NCBI GenBank assembly: GCA_021018995.1
Contig: CM037596.1
Span: forward strand, 70,163,367-70,227,366
Direction of reading: 5' to 3'
DNA length: 64,000 bases
Source of the DNA: Chloranthus sessilifolius
Lineage: Eukaryota > Streptophyta > Magnoliopsida > Chloranthales > Chloranthaceae
Position numbers and translations under genes: made by a program. Of this stretch, positions 43,220 through 55,411 are shown piece by piece. Every line of letters starts with the position of its first letter. The first letter of the stretch is position 1. Below the pieces are notes generated by a model. The model saw only the letters and a program-made list of their open reading frames with translations. It was not told the DNA's origin and did no database searches.

Positions 43220-44316
43220 TTGGTTCAAATTTTTATATGTTTGTAGTAGAGGGAACAAGATCAGAACATGTAAAGGAAACCATATTTTCTTTTCATATCG
43301 AAAATTATCCATTAACATTTAATGAGGCTATGAAATCGCAAGATGTTGCTTTTTGAAAAGAAGCAATAAATGATGAAATAGAATCTATAATAAAACATGA
43401 AAACTAGTTGATCTTTTTGAAAGATCTAAACTATAGGTTGTAAATGGATTTTCAAATGAAAACTTAAAGCTGATGGAACTATAAATAAGTTTAAGGCCCG
43501 ATTTGTGGCAAAAGGATTTAGACAAAAAAAAGGTATTGACTTTTTTGATATTTATGCGCCAGTAGCCAGAATTTCGACTATTAGGATCTTAATAGCACTT
43601 GCTTATATTTATCATTTTCAAATTCATCAAATAGATATTAAAATCGTATTTTCAAATGGTGAATTAGAAGAAGTTTATATGAAACAACCTGAATGTTTTG
43701 TAATGATCGGACAGGAGCATAAAGTTTATAAATTAATTAAATCTCTTTGTGGTTTAAAACAAGCTCCTAAACAATGGCATGAGAAATTTGAAAGTGTCAT
43801 TGTTTCTAATGGTTTCAAAATTAATGAATCTGATAAATGTATTTATGGTAATTTTTTTACAAATAAGGGAGTTATCATATGTTTATATGTAGATGATATG
43901 TTTATATTTGGTATTGATTTAAATAGTATAATGGATGTTAAATAATTTCTTCTCTCTTCCAGTTTTGATATGAAAGATATGGGTAATGCCAATGTCATAT
44001 TAGGAATCAAAATAATAAGAAATGATAATGATCTTACTTTAACCCAGTCCCATTACATTGAGAAAATTCTCAAGAAATATAATCATTTAGATGGTAAACC
44101 TGCATCTACACCATATGATCCTAGCATCAAACTTATTTATAATAAAGGTAGATTTGTAAATCAATTAGAATATGCTAGAATAATCGGTAGTTTGATGAAT
44201 GCAATGCATTGTACTAGACCTGACTTAGCATATGCAGTTGAAAAATTAAGTAGATATACTAGTAATCCATGTTATGATCATTGAAATGCAATATCTCATG
44301 TATTTAGAAGGGTGCA
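43220..44316 (+). pseudogene. Ty1/copia reverse transcriptase fragment
   Basis: Reads KARFVAKGFRQKKGIDF, YAPVARISTIR, YMKQPECF, SLCGLKQAPKQWHEKF and the active-site CLYVDDMFIFG, then KDMGNANVILGIKI, all standard for copia RT. One frame carries it from 43505 to 44284 with TAA at 43943. The upstream part has more breaks. There are no gag, integrase or LTRs. It stops at the start of the Athila-derived sequence near 44316. Confidence 0.85.
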
Positions 44317-46601
44317 TCAGTTCACACAGTTCAAGAGTAGTTACAGCCCTAAAATAGGACTGCAAGCATGAGCATAGGCCTTGCTCTAATTTATGAAAAT
44401 TTCGAACTTTTTTCACCATAGATCAAACAAATTCTCATCTTTACATGACAACTCAATCAATTTTCAGATCAATAAGGACTTTTTATTGAGTTGTAATGTG
44501 GCTTATGAGTGAAGTTTATAAAGAATAAAAGGGTGGAATGAGATTCAAAATTGAGAAATAAAAAAGGTAAGGAGGTGCGTTGTAACTTCACAACCTTCAT
44601 TTTCGCATAGTTCCATCTACTTCTTGAATTTTCATATTTGAATTCTAATCTTCTTTTCAATCTTTCAATGAAATGACTTCTCCTTCTTATTCTTTTGTTT
44701 TACTTTTTTGTTTTTCTTTTCTTTTTGTATGCTTTTTGTATTTTTCTGCATTTTTCTTTTTCTGGGCTGGAATGCTACCATTGTGCTTCTGATACACAAT
44801 TGCCTTTCAATGTGTGTTCTTCTTCCGCCAAATGTTAAACCAGCTCCACCTTCTTCAACTTATTCTCCTTTACGTTCTGAAATCTCAGAGTGAGGGTCAT
44901 GTTGAATTAGGTCACTGAGGTTTGAGTTCAAGTACTCTGGTTTTTATCAAAGAAAGCTTGGATTTTTAAGGCTCAAATGGTGTGTATCAGGAGCAGTTCA
45001 AAGGATAAGAAAATTTAGGCTCAAACTATCCAAGGGATGGCCTTACTTCATATCCTCCATATCATGAGTGCTGTTAAACTGTTTCAACTCAGATTTGCTT
45101 AACTTCTAGTTAACAAAACTAGATCCAATCAATCTTTAGAGCAAAAAAATTGCCAAGACACTCTTTAAGAAAACTTTTCAGGCCCAAATCTCACTGGGTA
45201 TGGACTTCTATCAAATTTTCTGGGGGTATTCTCACAGTTTTCTCTCATTTCAGGTTCACTAAATATCAAAATTTGAAAATTCTTGACATTTTCTTCATAA
45301 AGAATGTTAAAACTATAGCTCATTTCATTTTCAAAAAGTTTTTAATTTCCCCTTTTTCCAAAAATCAGGTGGGAAATCATTTTATTTTTAAAAACTTTTT
45401 CAAAATAGCTACACTAGCATTAACTCATTTCATTGGCACACCTGCCACACCCCCAAACCTATGAGGAGCAGTGTCCTCAATATTCTAGACAATGAGAAAC
45501 TAGGGGGAGCAGGTTAAAGGAAGAAATAAAACTAAGCAGAAAAATTACAGCTATGTGCAACAGAAAATAAAAATGCCAAACTGAATACATGAATAGGAAA
45601 ATGAAAGACTGCTATGAAAATGAAAGGAAACTAAATGCTAATAACAGAAAAATAGAAAAAATAAAGTAAGGAACTGAATACAAAGCTAGAAAACAAAAAA
45701 ATGCAGGTATAAAAACAAAAGAACAAAGTTAGAAATTGAATATAATCATACAAAGATGCAGAAAATTAGTAAAACTAGGACATACATTAACCAAAGAAAG
45801 GAATATCTGTAATCTAAAAAAAACAAAATTGAAACTAAAATTCCTAAAACAGAAAATCCTAAAAGAAAACTCTAAACTACCTGTGCCACAAGAAACCCCT
45901 TTTGCTGCCTGTCTGTGTTTGAGCTGTGGATGTGTAAGAATCAATAAATTTTTGTGAAATAATGTCAGCATGGATGTACACAATTAAAAACAGGATTCAT
46001 ACACAGCTAAGACCTATTTATGATGATAAAAATCTTGAAGGAAAATAAAATCAGTGGCTCCATTGAGTATTCAAAACAGCCTATGATCCACTGCTTACTA
46101 TCCTACATGATTCCTCAAAATGAAGGGTCATGATCTTAGCAGTTCCAGATGGGGGAAAATGAATAAGGGCAAAGGAAAACAGCCCATCTAGGCAAAGGAG
46201 AAAGGGATGCAAACTCAGGCAGATCTGCTCCTACTGTAATCCATTTGCTCCTTGTTTGGAAGCTGCTCAAGATCTGCAAAAATCCAACAACTGCAGCAGT
46301 ACCTTATTCAAGCATATTAACAAAAATAAAAAGAAAAACTCAGGCCACTGCCTCATTTTTGCAAAAAGGTAAAAGAGTGATAATAGCATTTATTCAAATA
46401 GCTAGAAGGTAAAGAATAAAACTCAGAATATTCAGAAATTTTGTTGCAGTAAAACATGTTTTTTATACAAAAACTGCAGCAGACATTAAATCAAACATAT
46501 GGGATGCAATATAAAAATCTAAAAGAAAAATAGCAATAAAAACTAAAAAAAATCAGATCTACAAAAATTGAAAAACTCAGATCTACTATCTAGATCAAAA
46601 C

Positions 46602-46619
46602 TCCCTGGCAGTGGCACCA
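46602..46619 (-). other. Primer-binding site of the minus Athila (decayed tRNA-Asp type)
   Basis: Minus-strand TGGTGCCACTGCCAGGGA. It differs from 52540-52557 at three bases, each within a CpG of the other copy. Confidence 0.75.
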
Positions 46620-46639
46620 AAAACTTATTGGGGAAATCG

Positions 46640-47424
46640 AGTGTACTGATTTGGTGTGTAATGGTAAAAGTAAAATAAAATTAAATTAAAACAAAGGGTG
46701 GATTCAGCACAACTACAATCTCCTATACCTACAAGATATAGGGTTGTTATAGCAAGTTTTGATAGGTAAGTAAGGGTATGTTCATAGGAAAATGTGAATA
46801 AACTATGGTAAATCTCCAGATCTACAATAGATTTGACATTCTATCCTAATTTAAGCTACTCTAAAATAGGAAAGAGGAGAGGTTTTGGGTTTTTGTCACT
46901 ACGAACTATAGAAATTAAATGCAGTTGATCCAAATTTTAAGAAAACACAGAAGTGAAGGAAAATAGATTAAAAATCAAAGGATGGAGAGTAGCAGCTAGG
47001 GATTTGGTCTTTCACTGAGAATTAAATGAATAAAAGGCAAAACTTACATCAGATTTGCAACAATCCTTCATCTGGCTACAAGCTCCCCAGGTTCAACCCC
47101 GGCAGATGCATGGTATAAGGATCTGATCTTAACCAGAGAATCAGAGCATTCCTAAGGCTATGACCTGCCCACTTGAATGGTCACAGATCATCCTAGATAT
47201 TGTCTCCAGCCAATGGTCTTGATTAGAACAAGTTAATCATTGTAGATGTTGTGAATGTCAGGCTACAAGCTGCCCATTTCTGGCTGGCCCACAGGAGTAT
47301 CTAAACTAGACAAATCAAATATGAATAAATGAAGTATAGCTCAGAATTAACTCTAAATCCCACAATTCCATTGCAATGTCACTACTTAAAATGTTGTGCT
47401 CAGATCTACAATTTGTGCAGCATC
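46640..47424 (-). repeat. Partial LTR of the minus Athila
   Basis: Its reverse complement matches 51400-52510 (for example AAAACTTGCTA, AATCCACC, ACCATT-AAGTGG, TCATAGCC). Its outer part is missing, ending where the plus-strand LTR begins. Confidence 0.65.
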
Positions 47425-48271
47425 TGTTAAGACCTGAAAAGTATAACTTTTCACCCCTTAACTTAATCTCTGTTAGACCCTTAGTCATTTAATAAATGTG
47501 TATTAAGCCCATTTTATAGGTAATAAGCAACAGCTGCAGATAAGGCCCTAATCATGCCAAGAAGCTTACTTTTGCCCCAGAAGTGCCTCAAGAGATAGGA
47601 AGTTAGACCCAGACAGAGAACTAACTGCAGCATAGGCACAGCAAAGCAGCAACAAGTTAAGAAGTGAGTCTTGCACAGATGTCGTAGGGTTCAATTGAAT
47701 CAGAAAGAATGCTTCGCACAGTTGTCGCGAGTTTCTGAAGGCAGCACACCAACTGATCGCGCTATTCTCACGCAGATTGATGACAGAAGAGAGTAAAAAG
47801 CATATTTCAGGCAGTTCTCGCGAGGCTCAGTCATAAGCTCTCGCGCAGCTCAAGAAAGGAGCCTTCAATCTTTGCGCGATTCACTGAGGAGAGAGAGCTC
47901 CAGGCATTCCTGCGCGCAGCTGTCGCATAGAGGCCGCGGGATACAGACCTTCAGGGAACTGCTCGCGCAATCCAGAGACCTATGCAGATTGCTTCTTCAT
48001 GAGGATCTCCGCGAGATTCACCAAGGAACGAACCGTGAGCGTAATTTTCGCGCCATTCAAATGGAAAGCACAATCCCGTGACGACCAGAGAAATCCCGCG
48101 ATGACCAAACCATCTATCCCGTAACTGTAAGAGCTTCAAGTCAATTCAATCCCTCGACAGCAACTCTATCACGCAACAAGACCTGAAAATCCTTGCTACC
48201 TAGCGAGCCTCAGAATCTTAACTTCCCCCCACTTCTATAGGGGCAATCTGGGAACTTCGAGCAACTAGGGC

Positions 48272-50940
48272 TGTGACAGCCCGGATTTCGGCACCCCGAA
48301 ACCCGTGCCATCAGCACGATCATCTTGACCGTGCCCCTTAGCTAAGCACGGAACACTGGTATATCAAGCATAAAAAAGTATAATAAACGAACTTGCAGAA
48401 TTTAAATCTATATTAATTAACTATCCAAAAGACAGTTCTACCCTCATGCCTCTGCATGAATGGAGAACCGATCCGAACCATTGATGATAGCAATCATCAC
48501 GGATGGTTCGTCCCAAAAGAGAAATCCCAACTCCTTATATACATGATTTTAAACAGAATCAAGGCTCGACATACCAAGCCGTACAAAACCTCTCCAAAAA
48601 TCCCTCAAAGTGGCACAACAGAGTCCTCTAGAAGAAGTCCTCTGGAGGTGGCTCCAACTCGTCACCGGCCGCAAGGTCCGACTCGCCGGGATCAGCGTCT
48701 CCTGAAGCCACGGCAGCTGCTAGTAGTGGACCTGCGACGTATAGTCTATAGGGTGAGCTACATCCTAGCTCAATAGGGAACAAACACGGTTGAACATATA
48801 AATTATAACTCACATATATTCCATGATATGCCATGCATGATGTATCTATGCAGTTGTTAATGAAACAGATTAAAAGCATTTCGTTTTACTGTTGATTACT
48901 TATGTTTTCATTTACTCATGAATGATGCTGAAAAGGCCTAAAGCAAAACTTAAACTTTCAACTTAAGTAATCCCCGAGCAATATAGCATCGAGCCCCGAT
49001 GAGATACCCATCATCGTCATCTATATAGAGAGTTTTAACCGTATTCCCGGGGAATACAAATAGTACCCAAGCCCCTTTCCCCTGGGGATTGGTGGCGGGG
49101 TTTCACTTGTCTCAATCAACACCCCTGGGGTGTGCTTACTATGTACGGATACGCCTCCGCACTGGCCTACGGTTTCGCCGCCGTATCGGTCACGGATATC
49201 CTGCCGTGTCAGTCGTGGATATCCCGCCACGTCGGTGGGGTACCCTATCAAACCTCAAATAACAAAAATATCAGTGCCTTACATATAGTTATTCACCGTG
49301 TAATTGTGCTATCTTATATCAGTTAGGCCCTATCAAACATGATTCAATCCTTGGATACATCCCTGAGATGTATCCATTTACTTGCATCACACCTGATGCT
49401 CTTATCTCTTTACTTCTTCATCCCCTGGGGATGGCTCATTATGATTACTCTTATGAATGTCACACACACACACTTTCCACAAATTCTTAAGAAATAACAA
49501 TTGAATTGAATTCTATATCACTACATACATGCTCTTATAAAATAAGGTACATGTTCAAGGTGTTCCCTACCTCAAGTCTTCATTTGATCAATGCATCAAG
49601 GTCCCACGTTGCTCCTTGTGCACTAGCTCACACGTACCACCTATGGTACCATATAACAGGTAAAACACATCACAAAGGATGCAATAAAGAAGGTATAAGA
49701 TCCTCCAAGAATCTTAAAGTCAAACCCAAAAGTCAACATAATTTATCTCAGTCGATTAATCGAACTCCAAAATCGATTAATCGAATCTGATTCGATTAAT
49801 CGATTTCCAAAATCGATTAATCGAAGGTCAATATCGATTAATCGAAGTAATTTCGATTAATCGAAATTCTCCTTTTCGCAAAGTAATTTCACTATTCGAA
49901 CAGTCGAGTTTTCATTCGATTAATCGAATCCAATTTCGATTAATCGAAATTCCTCTTCATAAAGTAATTTCCTTTATTCGAACGATTGAGTTTTCATTCG
50001 ATTAATCGAATCCAATTTTGATTAATCGAAATTCTTCTTTTCGCAAAGTAGACTCTCAGTTCGAACAGTCGAGTTTCACAAGTTGATTAATCGATCCCAA
50101 ATCGATTAATCGAAAACTAAAATCGATTAATCGAAATCCCATTTTGATTAGTCGATTTTTCCTTAAGTCATTTTCTCCAACCCCTGGGGTCCACTGGAGG
50201 TTCCCAGTCGATTAATCGATCCCCAAATCGATTAATCGAAATCCAAAGTCGATTAATCGAAATCAAATTCGATTAATCGAAATCGAATCTCGACCTTTCA
50301 ACTTCTTGGCCAATTTGATTAATGAGCAATTTCGATTAATCGAAATTGTCGGTCCAACCCCTTCATTTGTTCTTCCCAATCTTCTTCCATACTTTTTCCC
50401 TCTATTTTTCTAAGCCATTTTCCTATGATTTAACCCACATTTAACCACAACTTAACCCCTATAATCTATGCATCTTATTTACAAAATTTTTTTACCTTGG
50501 ATAGATCTCAAGTTGATTTCTATCAAACAGTTGGAAGGCTAGGGTTTCCAGTTTTTGTTCTAACGGATCCCTTGCGTTGAATCAGCCTCTTTAATACTTG
50601 AATCCTTCTTCCAATCACCCACAATAACTCCTTGCTTAATCACCCTCTTTACTCCTCTCTCTCTCTTCTTTACTTCTCTCTCAACTACCAAACATCTATT
50701 TTAGGGTTATTAAACCCTTTTATCCCTCTTCTAGTTTGTGTGTTGAGCACATGCACCTCAATAGGTGTATGCGACTTCATATTTACAACACACACCACGC
50801 AATAATTCAAACTATCACATCTCGTCCGTTCATTACATCCTATACTAACTCTTGATCTCCTAATTGGTCAAACTTGTGACCAATCGGGCACGGATCCCGA
50901 GGTCATAGTTTAGCGTGATTTTTTTTTTCGGGCTATTACA
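48272..50940. mobile_element. Solo LTR, 2.7 kb, inside the Athila LTR
   Basis: Starts TGTGACAGCCCGGATTTCGG and ends TTTCGGGCTATTACA between AGGGC (48267-48271) and AGGGC (50941-50945). No internal region. Start and end text fit a Tekay/Del-like chromovirus. Carries a palindrome array at 49752-50343. Confidence 0.88.
49752..50343. repeat. Phased TCGATTAATCGA palindrome array
   Basis: About 18 perfect or near-perfect palindromes. Starts include 49752, 49773, 49792, 49813, 49834, 49853; 49916, 49936; 49998, 50018; 50083, 50102, 50123, 50144; 50208, 50228, 50249, 50269; and 50332. Spacing within clusters is 19-21. Confidence 0.9.
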
Positions 50941-52539
50941 AGGGCACACACTCTAATGCTCCAATCTCCGTGCACACGCCCTGAGGCATCCAAGGAACAG
51001 AAACGGGCCACAATTGCATCGATAAAATTAGGATTTTCCTAACCCTAATGCTCCCACAGCTAACTGCTATATAAGCCTAAGCCTAGTTTAGATTTAGGGG
51101 ACTTCTGTACTCTATCTTCTTGAATCAACTGCAGAATTCCAATAGGCTAAGGTTAGGGTTTAGGCAGCTTCTTTTTCCTTTTTCTTCTCTCCATAGTCCA
51201 TCACTTGCTGGCTATGCCTTTGTATGTCTATTTGGAATAGTTTTAATGGAGTTTTATAATAGGATCTTATGCATGTATGGGATTGAAGTTTGAGGGTTGT
51301 TCTGTACAAGGCTGCTGCCTTGAGATCCTCCATTGCTAAGTTGTATTATAAGCAATGGAGGATTGTTTTTAAGGATTTATTTAGATCTAAGTGACCTGTG
51401 TGTCCAGGCTAGGCACATATGCAGGCCTATGCCCCACCACAGGATCCACTAAATCTGAATCCCCATGGGAGTCTGAGCTGGTAGCCTTGTGAACATGGTG
51501 GTGGCAGTAATCTAATTATTCTGTCTTAGACCTCTGTGAGGAGGATAGCCTCTGTGGATAGTCTGTGACCATTTAAGTGGACAGGTTATAGCCCTAGGGT
51601 GAGGCTAATCCATAAATCTAAGACAGATTCTTCTTCTCTGCACTTGTGCTTGTAGCCCTGTGAGAGATTGTGCAGAGACAGACTCCCCTGTATTTGTATA
51701 GACCCACCATCAGATGGCAGATCTGATCTGGCTGTAGAGATTGTAGGCTTGTGACTGGATCACTGCTGTCTTTCTCAAGTAGTGAACAACTAGACCTAAA
51801 GCTAGTACTCAAACTCTTGCTCATCCTGTTTGTCCAGGCTAGTGCACATTACAGGCCTAGCCCCACACACAGAACTTTAGAGGTTGAGGTTCTTATGGAT
51901 TCTTGAGCTGGTAGCCTGGAAGAAGTAGTGCCTACAATAATAAACTTGTTCTGACCCATCTCTGGACTGTGGTTCCCCTATTGGATAGTCTGTGACAATT
52001 TAAGTGGATAGGTTATAGCCATAAGGGATTGGATCATGGCACAGGGGTGAGTTGGATCCTTTCTCCTCTTTGGTGATAATGTAGCCATTGGACAGGATTT
52101 CTATAGCAGCAGATCTGAGTCTGAGTTATAAGACCCATCAGATCTGTACCTAATAGCTTACTTCTCACCCTTTTGTATTTATTATCTCACACTCCATCAT
52201 TCTTCTCAACCATTTATGTAGTTCAGGCATTGGGTTACCTTAGGATTTAAATATTAGTGACCTTAAATCCCCTTCCATTTAGGATTGCCAGATCTGTAGT
52301 CAGATCTGGAGGGTCTACTAAAGATGGCTCCCTTGGAGCTTTAGATCAATTTTCCCTGTGGGAGAAACTCTTACTTATTAAAACTTGCTACAACAGGCCC
52401 TGTATCTTACAGGTCTGTGTATTTTTAGACTTGTTGCTCTGTAGTTTTCAATCCACCTTTGATTCATTTTTATTAACACATTCTTATCATTGTTTCCAAT
52501 AAAGTAGCAGCAAACACTTAAAATAACCTGATAAGTTTT

Positions 52540-52557
52540 TGGCGCCGCTGCCGGGGA
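52540..52557 (+). other. Athila primer-binding site (tRNA-Asp type)
   Basis: TGGCGCCGCTGCCGGGGA, one base from the usual plant tRNA-Asp primer site. Confidence 0.85.
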
Positions 52558-52849
52558 GTCTTGATCTATTAGTAGACCCTAGATTTTTGTATTTTTTTAT
52601 ATTCTTTGGTAGCTGTGCTTGTGAATAATTGATACTGCTAATTTATATTTGGAATTTTTCTTGCAGATCTGGACAGTAGCAGAGAGGAAAGTTGAACTTC
52701 ACTTGGAGTCTAGCTACCTTTGTTTGCATTTCTCTAACCCTCAAAAACTCAGTCTATTTCTCCTTTGTAAATTCCATAGCAGTTGATTAGGATAGTTGTA
52801 ATTTTGCAATGTGTCTGCAAGTAGTCTTCCCTGCTGTTGGTGTGTGTGC

Positions 52850-54417
52850 ATGTTAGGAAGGAGATCCCTCAGTTCCACATTAGAGCCTCCTAACCCTGAG
52901 ATAGAAAGGGGCAGAAGATCAAGAAGGCCCAGACACACCACAGTTGAGCTCCTTACTGAAACTGAGACAGCAGTCATGGGTGAAGAGTAACCCAGAACAT
53001 TGAAGGAATTGAATGCTCCTGATGATTATAATTTCCCATTCAGCATTCATTTCCCAGATGTTCAGGGAAACTATGAGATTAAAACCTCAATCATCCAAAT
53101 GCTTCCTCTTTCCATGGGCTCAGCAAGGAAAACCCCTACAAGCACATTGACCAATTCTTGGCCCTGTGCACAACATTCTCCATTACTGGTTTGAGACCAG
53201 AAGCCACTAGATTAAGGCTCTTTCCTTTCTCCCTAAAGGACAGGGCCAACACCTGGTTAGCTACTCTCCCAAACAACAACATCACTTCTTGGAAAGACCT
53301 CCAGACAAGATTTTTGACCAAATTCTTCCCAGAGATAAAAATCAGCCAGTTAAGGAAAGCAATACTTGCTTTTGCCCAATCCCCAACTAAGGATTTTAAT
53401 CAAGCATAGGACAGATTCAAGGAGATGCTCAAACAATGACCCCACGACAAGATCCCTGACTGACAGCTTGTCCAGAGCTTCTATAATGGGATTAATGAGA
53501 AAAGCAGAGACATGGTAGATGCCTCTTGTGGTGGAACTTACATGCACAAAACAGCTGATGAGGCATGAGATTTGTTTGAGGTCATCAGTGAAAATACTTT
53601 CCAAAAGATGTCCTTGTCAAGAACTGTTCATGAGTCTTATTCTAAGTTGGGACTAGTTGAAACTTCCAAAGGAAAGATGTATGAAGTAACTAGGAATAAT
53701 GACCTAAAAATACAGATGGCCAATCTTTCTAATAAGTTTGATAAACTATTAACTGTGGCGCAACCCAGATTGGCTGCACAGGTGATGGAGGCATGTCTGA
53801 TATACCAATCTCCATAACACACAGTGGAAGAGTGCCTATCTGCAGGGCAATATCCTGAGTATGTGATGAAATAAGCTGCTGCTGCTCAATCATTTGGCCA
53901 GCAACAATCTGTTGGCTACAACAAACAACCATTTGGATACCAGCACCAAAATGCTAGTTACCAGTGGACAGACCACCCAAATTTGAGGTAGAGACAAGAT
54001 AATTACATGCAGCCACAACAGATGTTGGCCTTACCTCAAAAGCCACAACAGCAATTTAACCAGGGATATGCCCCAAGGTCAAATTTCCAGCATCAGCAGC
54101 TGCCCCAGCAGTAAAATCAGTTGGTAGTTCTCCCACCTCAGCCCTGAAATGTTTCTTTCGAAGATTAGGTTTTGACCTCATTGCAAAGCCTTGGAATCTT
54201 GACTCAGACTGTGACTTCTCACAGTCAAAGCATAAAGAAAATGGAAGAGCAGCTAGGCCAAATATCCAATGCCTTGGCCAAAAGAGAGGAGGGCAGGTTG
54301 CCAAGCCAGCCAGTGGCCAATCTTAAGGGCCAATATTTAATTGGAGAAGGTTCCTCAAGTTTTGAGGGAGCTAATGGCATCACAACCCTAAGGTCTGGCA
54401 GGCTGGTGGACAACTAG
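52850..54417 (+). pseudogene. Athila gag
   Basis: ATG at 52850 starts MLGRRSLSS. After a TAA the same frame gives LKELNAPDDYNFPF. It shifts near 53120 to a frame with FSITGLRPEATRLRLFPF, ANTWLATLP and FLTKFFPEIK, the Athila capsid. In-frame stops follow at 53407, 53437, 53461 and 53566; three replace Trp. The C-terminal part has Gln-rich text and ends ITTLRSGRLVDN, a conserved Athila phrase. The protein would form the virus-like particle. Confidence 0.85.
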
Positions 54418-55341
54418 GTTGGGAAGGAATGAGGAGAGGTCATTTCCAAAGAATTTTTGAATGAAAGTGAAAAATAATTTGTTAAAGCACAGAGCCAAGA
54501 GTTGCCTGCTACCCTGCAATAAGAAAAAAATAAAGAGGCTGTAGTTGAGCCTCAGCAGGAAATAAAAGATAAAAAAAGAAAAAAACAAAAGTTTAATCAT
54601 AGGCTAGCAGCTGAGGAACCAACAGTATCTCAATTGCCATTTCCTCAAGCTTTGAGTGGCCCTGCCCCTTTTGATAATGGGAATGCACAGATAGAGGAAA
54701 TGATGGAGACCTTTAAGCACGTAAAAATCAATTTGCCCATGCTTAATGCAATTAGACAGGTCCTAGCCTATGCCAAATTTCTGAAAGACCTTTGTACCCA
54801 GAAAAGAAAAGCTAGAGGCCATTTGTCCAAAAAGGTCTTTGTAACTGATACAGTTAATTCTGTATTAAACATAACAATGCCAGAGAAGTTGCAAGACCCA
54901 GGGATACCCACTATCCCTTGCATAATTGGAGACCACACAATTGGAAGGGCCCTTCTAGACCTTGGAGGATGTAAACTGCGCCATACGGTGTGTATCAATG
55001 ACCCGAGTTTGGGAATGCTAAAACCCACCCCCATTGTGCTGTTAATGGTTGACAGGTCTGAAAGGAGACCTATGGGAGTGGTTGAGGATGTCTTAGTAGG
55101 GGTAGATAAGTTCTTTTACCCTGCAGACTTCCTGGTTTTGGACATGGGCTACAACAAGAGTACAACTCCTATACCTGCTATTTTGGGTAGGCCATTCTTG
55201 GCCACTGCCAATGCATACATTCAATGCAGGTCAGGGATCATGGAGGTAACTTTCAGACATATGAAGGTTGAACTTAATGTGTACAATAGTGCAAAGTACC
55301 CTCAGCTGGACAATAAGGAAAACTTTGCAGTGATGTACTAG
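54418..55341 (+). pseudogene. Athila protease region
   Basis: Same frame as the end of gag after several stops. QLPFPQALSGPAPFD, KHVKINLPMLNAI and YAKFLKDLCTQKRK are the usual Athila lead-in. The aspartic protease has ALLDLGG in place of the usual LLDLGAS, followed by an altered stretch, then VEDVLVGVDKFFYPADFLVLDM and AILGRPFLATA. Stops at 55339. A frameshift near 55330 joins the next frame (VLEEVVEEELLTLLDW). Confidence 0.8.
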
Positions 55342-55411
55342 AGGAAGTTGTTGAAGAAGAATTGCTCACTCTGCTGGATTGGGGCAACATTGTCACAAGT
55401 TTAATTGAAGT

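Larger units (their letters stand above)
44317..47424 (-). mobile_element. Athila-type element, minus strand, lacking gag and pol
   Basis: On the minus strand: part of an LTR (about 46640-47424), a primer site at 46602-46619, a leader of about 1.1 kb, then sequence (44317-45480) homologous to the 3' region of the plus-strand Athila (62700-63900). No gag, pol or third ORF lies between, so it is a deletion derivative. The left end meets a copia fragment and no 3' LTR is present. Confidence 0.7.
47425..52513 (+). repeat. Athila 5' LTR, interrupted
   Basis: About 2.4 kb once the solo LTR is removed. The upstream part (47690-48190) is rich in TCGCGA and related GC motifs. The downstream end is uncertain: ACACTT at 52510-52515 is shared with the minus copy, but 25 bases then separate it from the primer site. 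Confidence 0.7.

Noticed and set aside
43505..44284. A functional copia polyprotein
   Set aside because: Only an RT part, with an internal TAA and no LTRs, gag or integrase.
47872..48081. Arg-rich 69-residue frame
   Set aside because: It is part of the CGCG-rich Athila LTR; no coding support.
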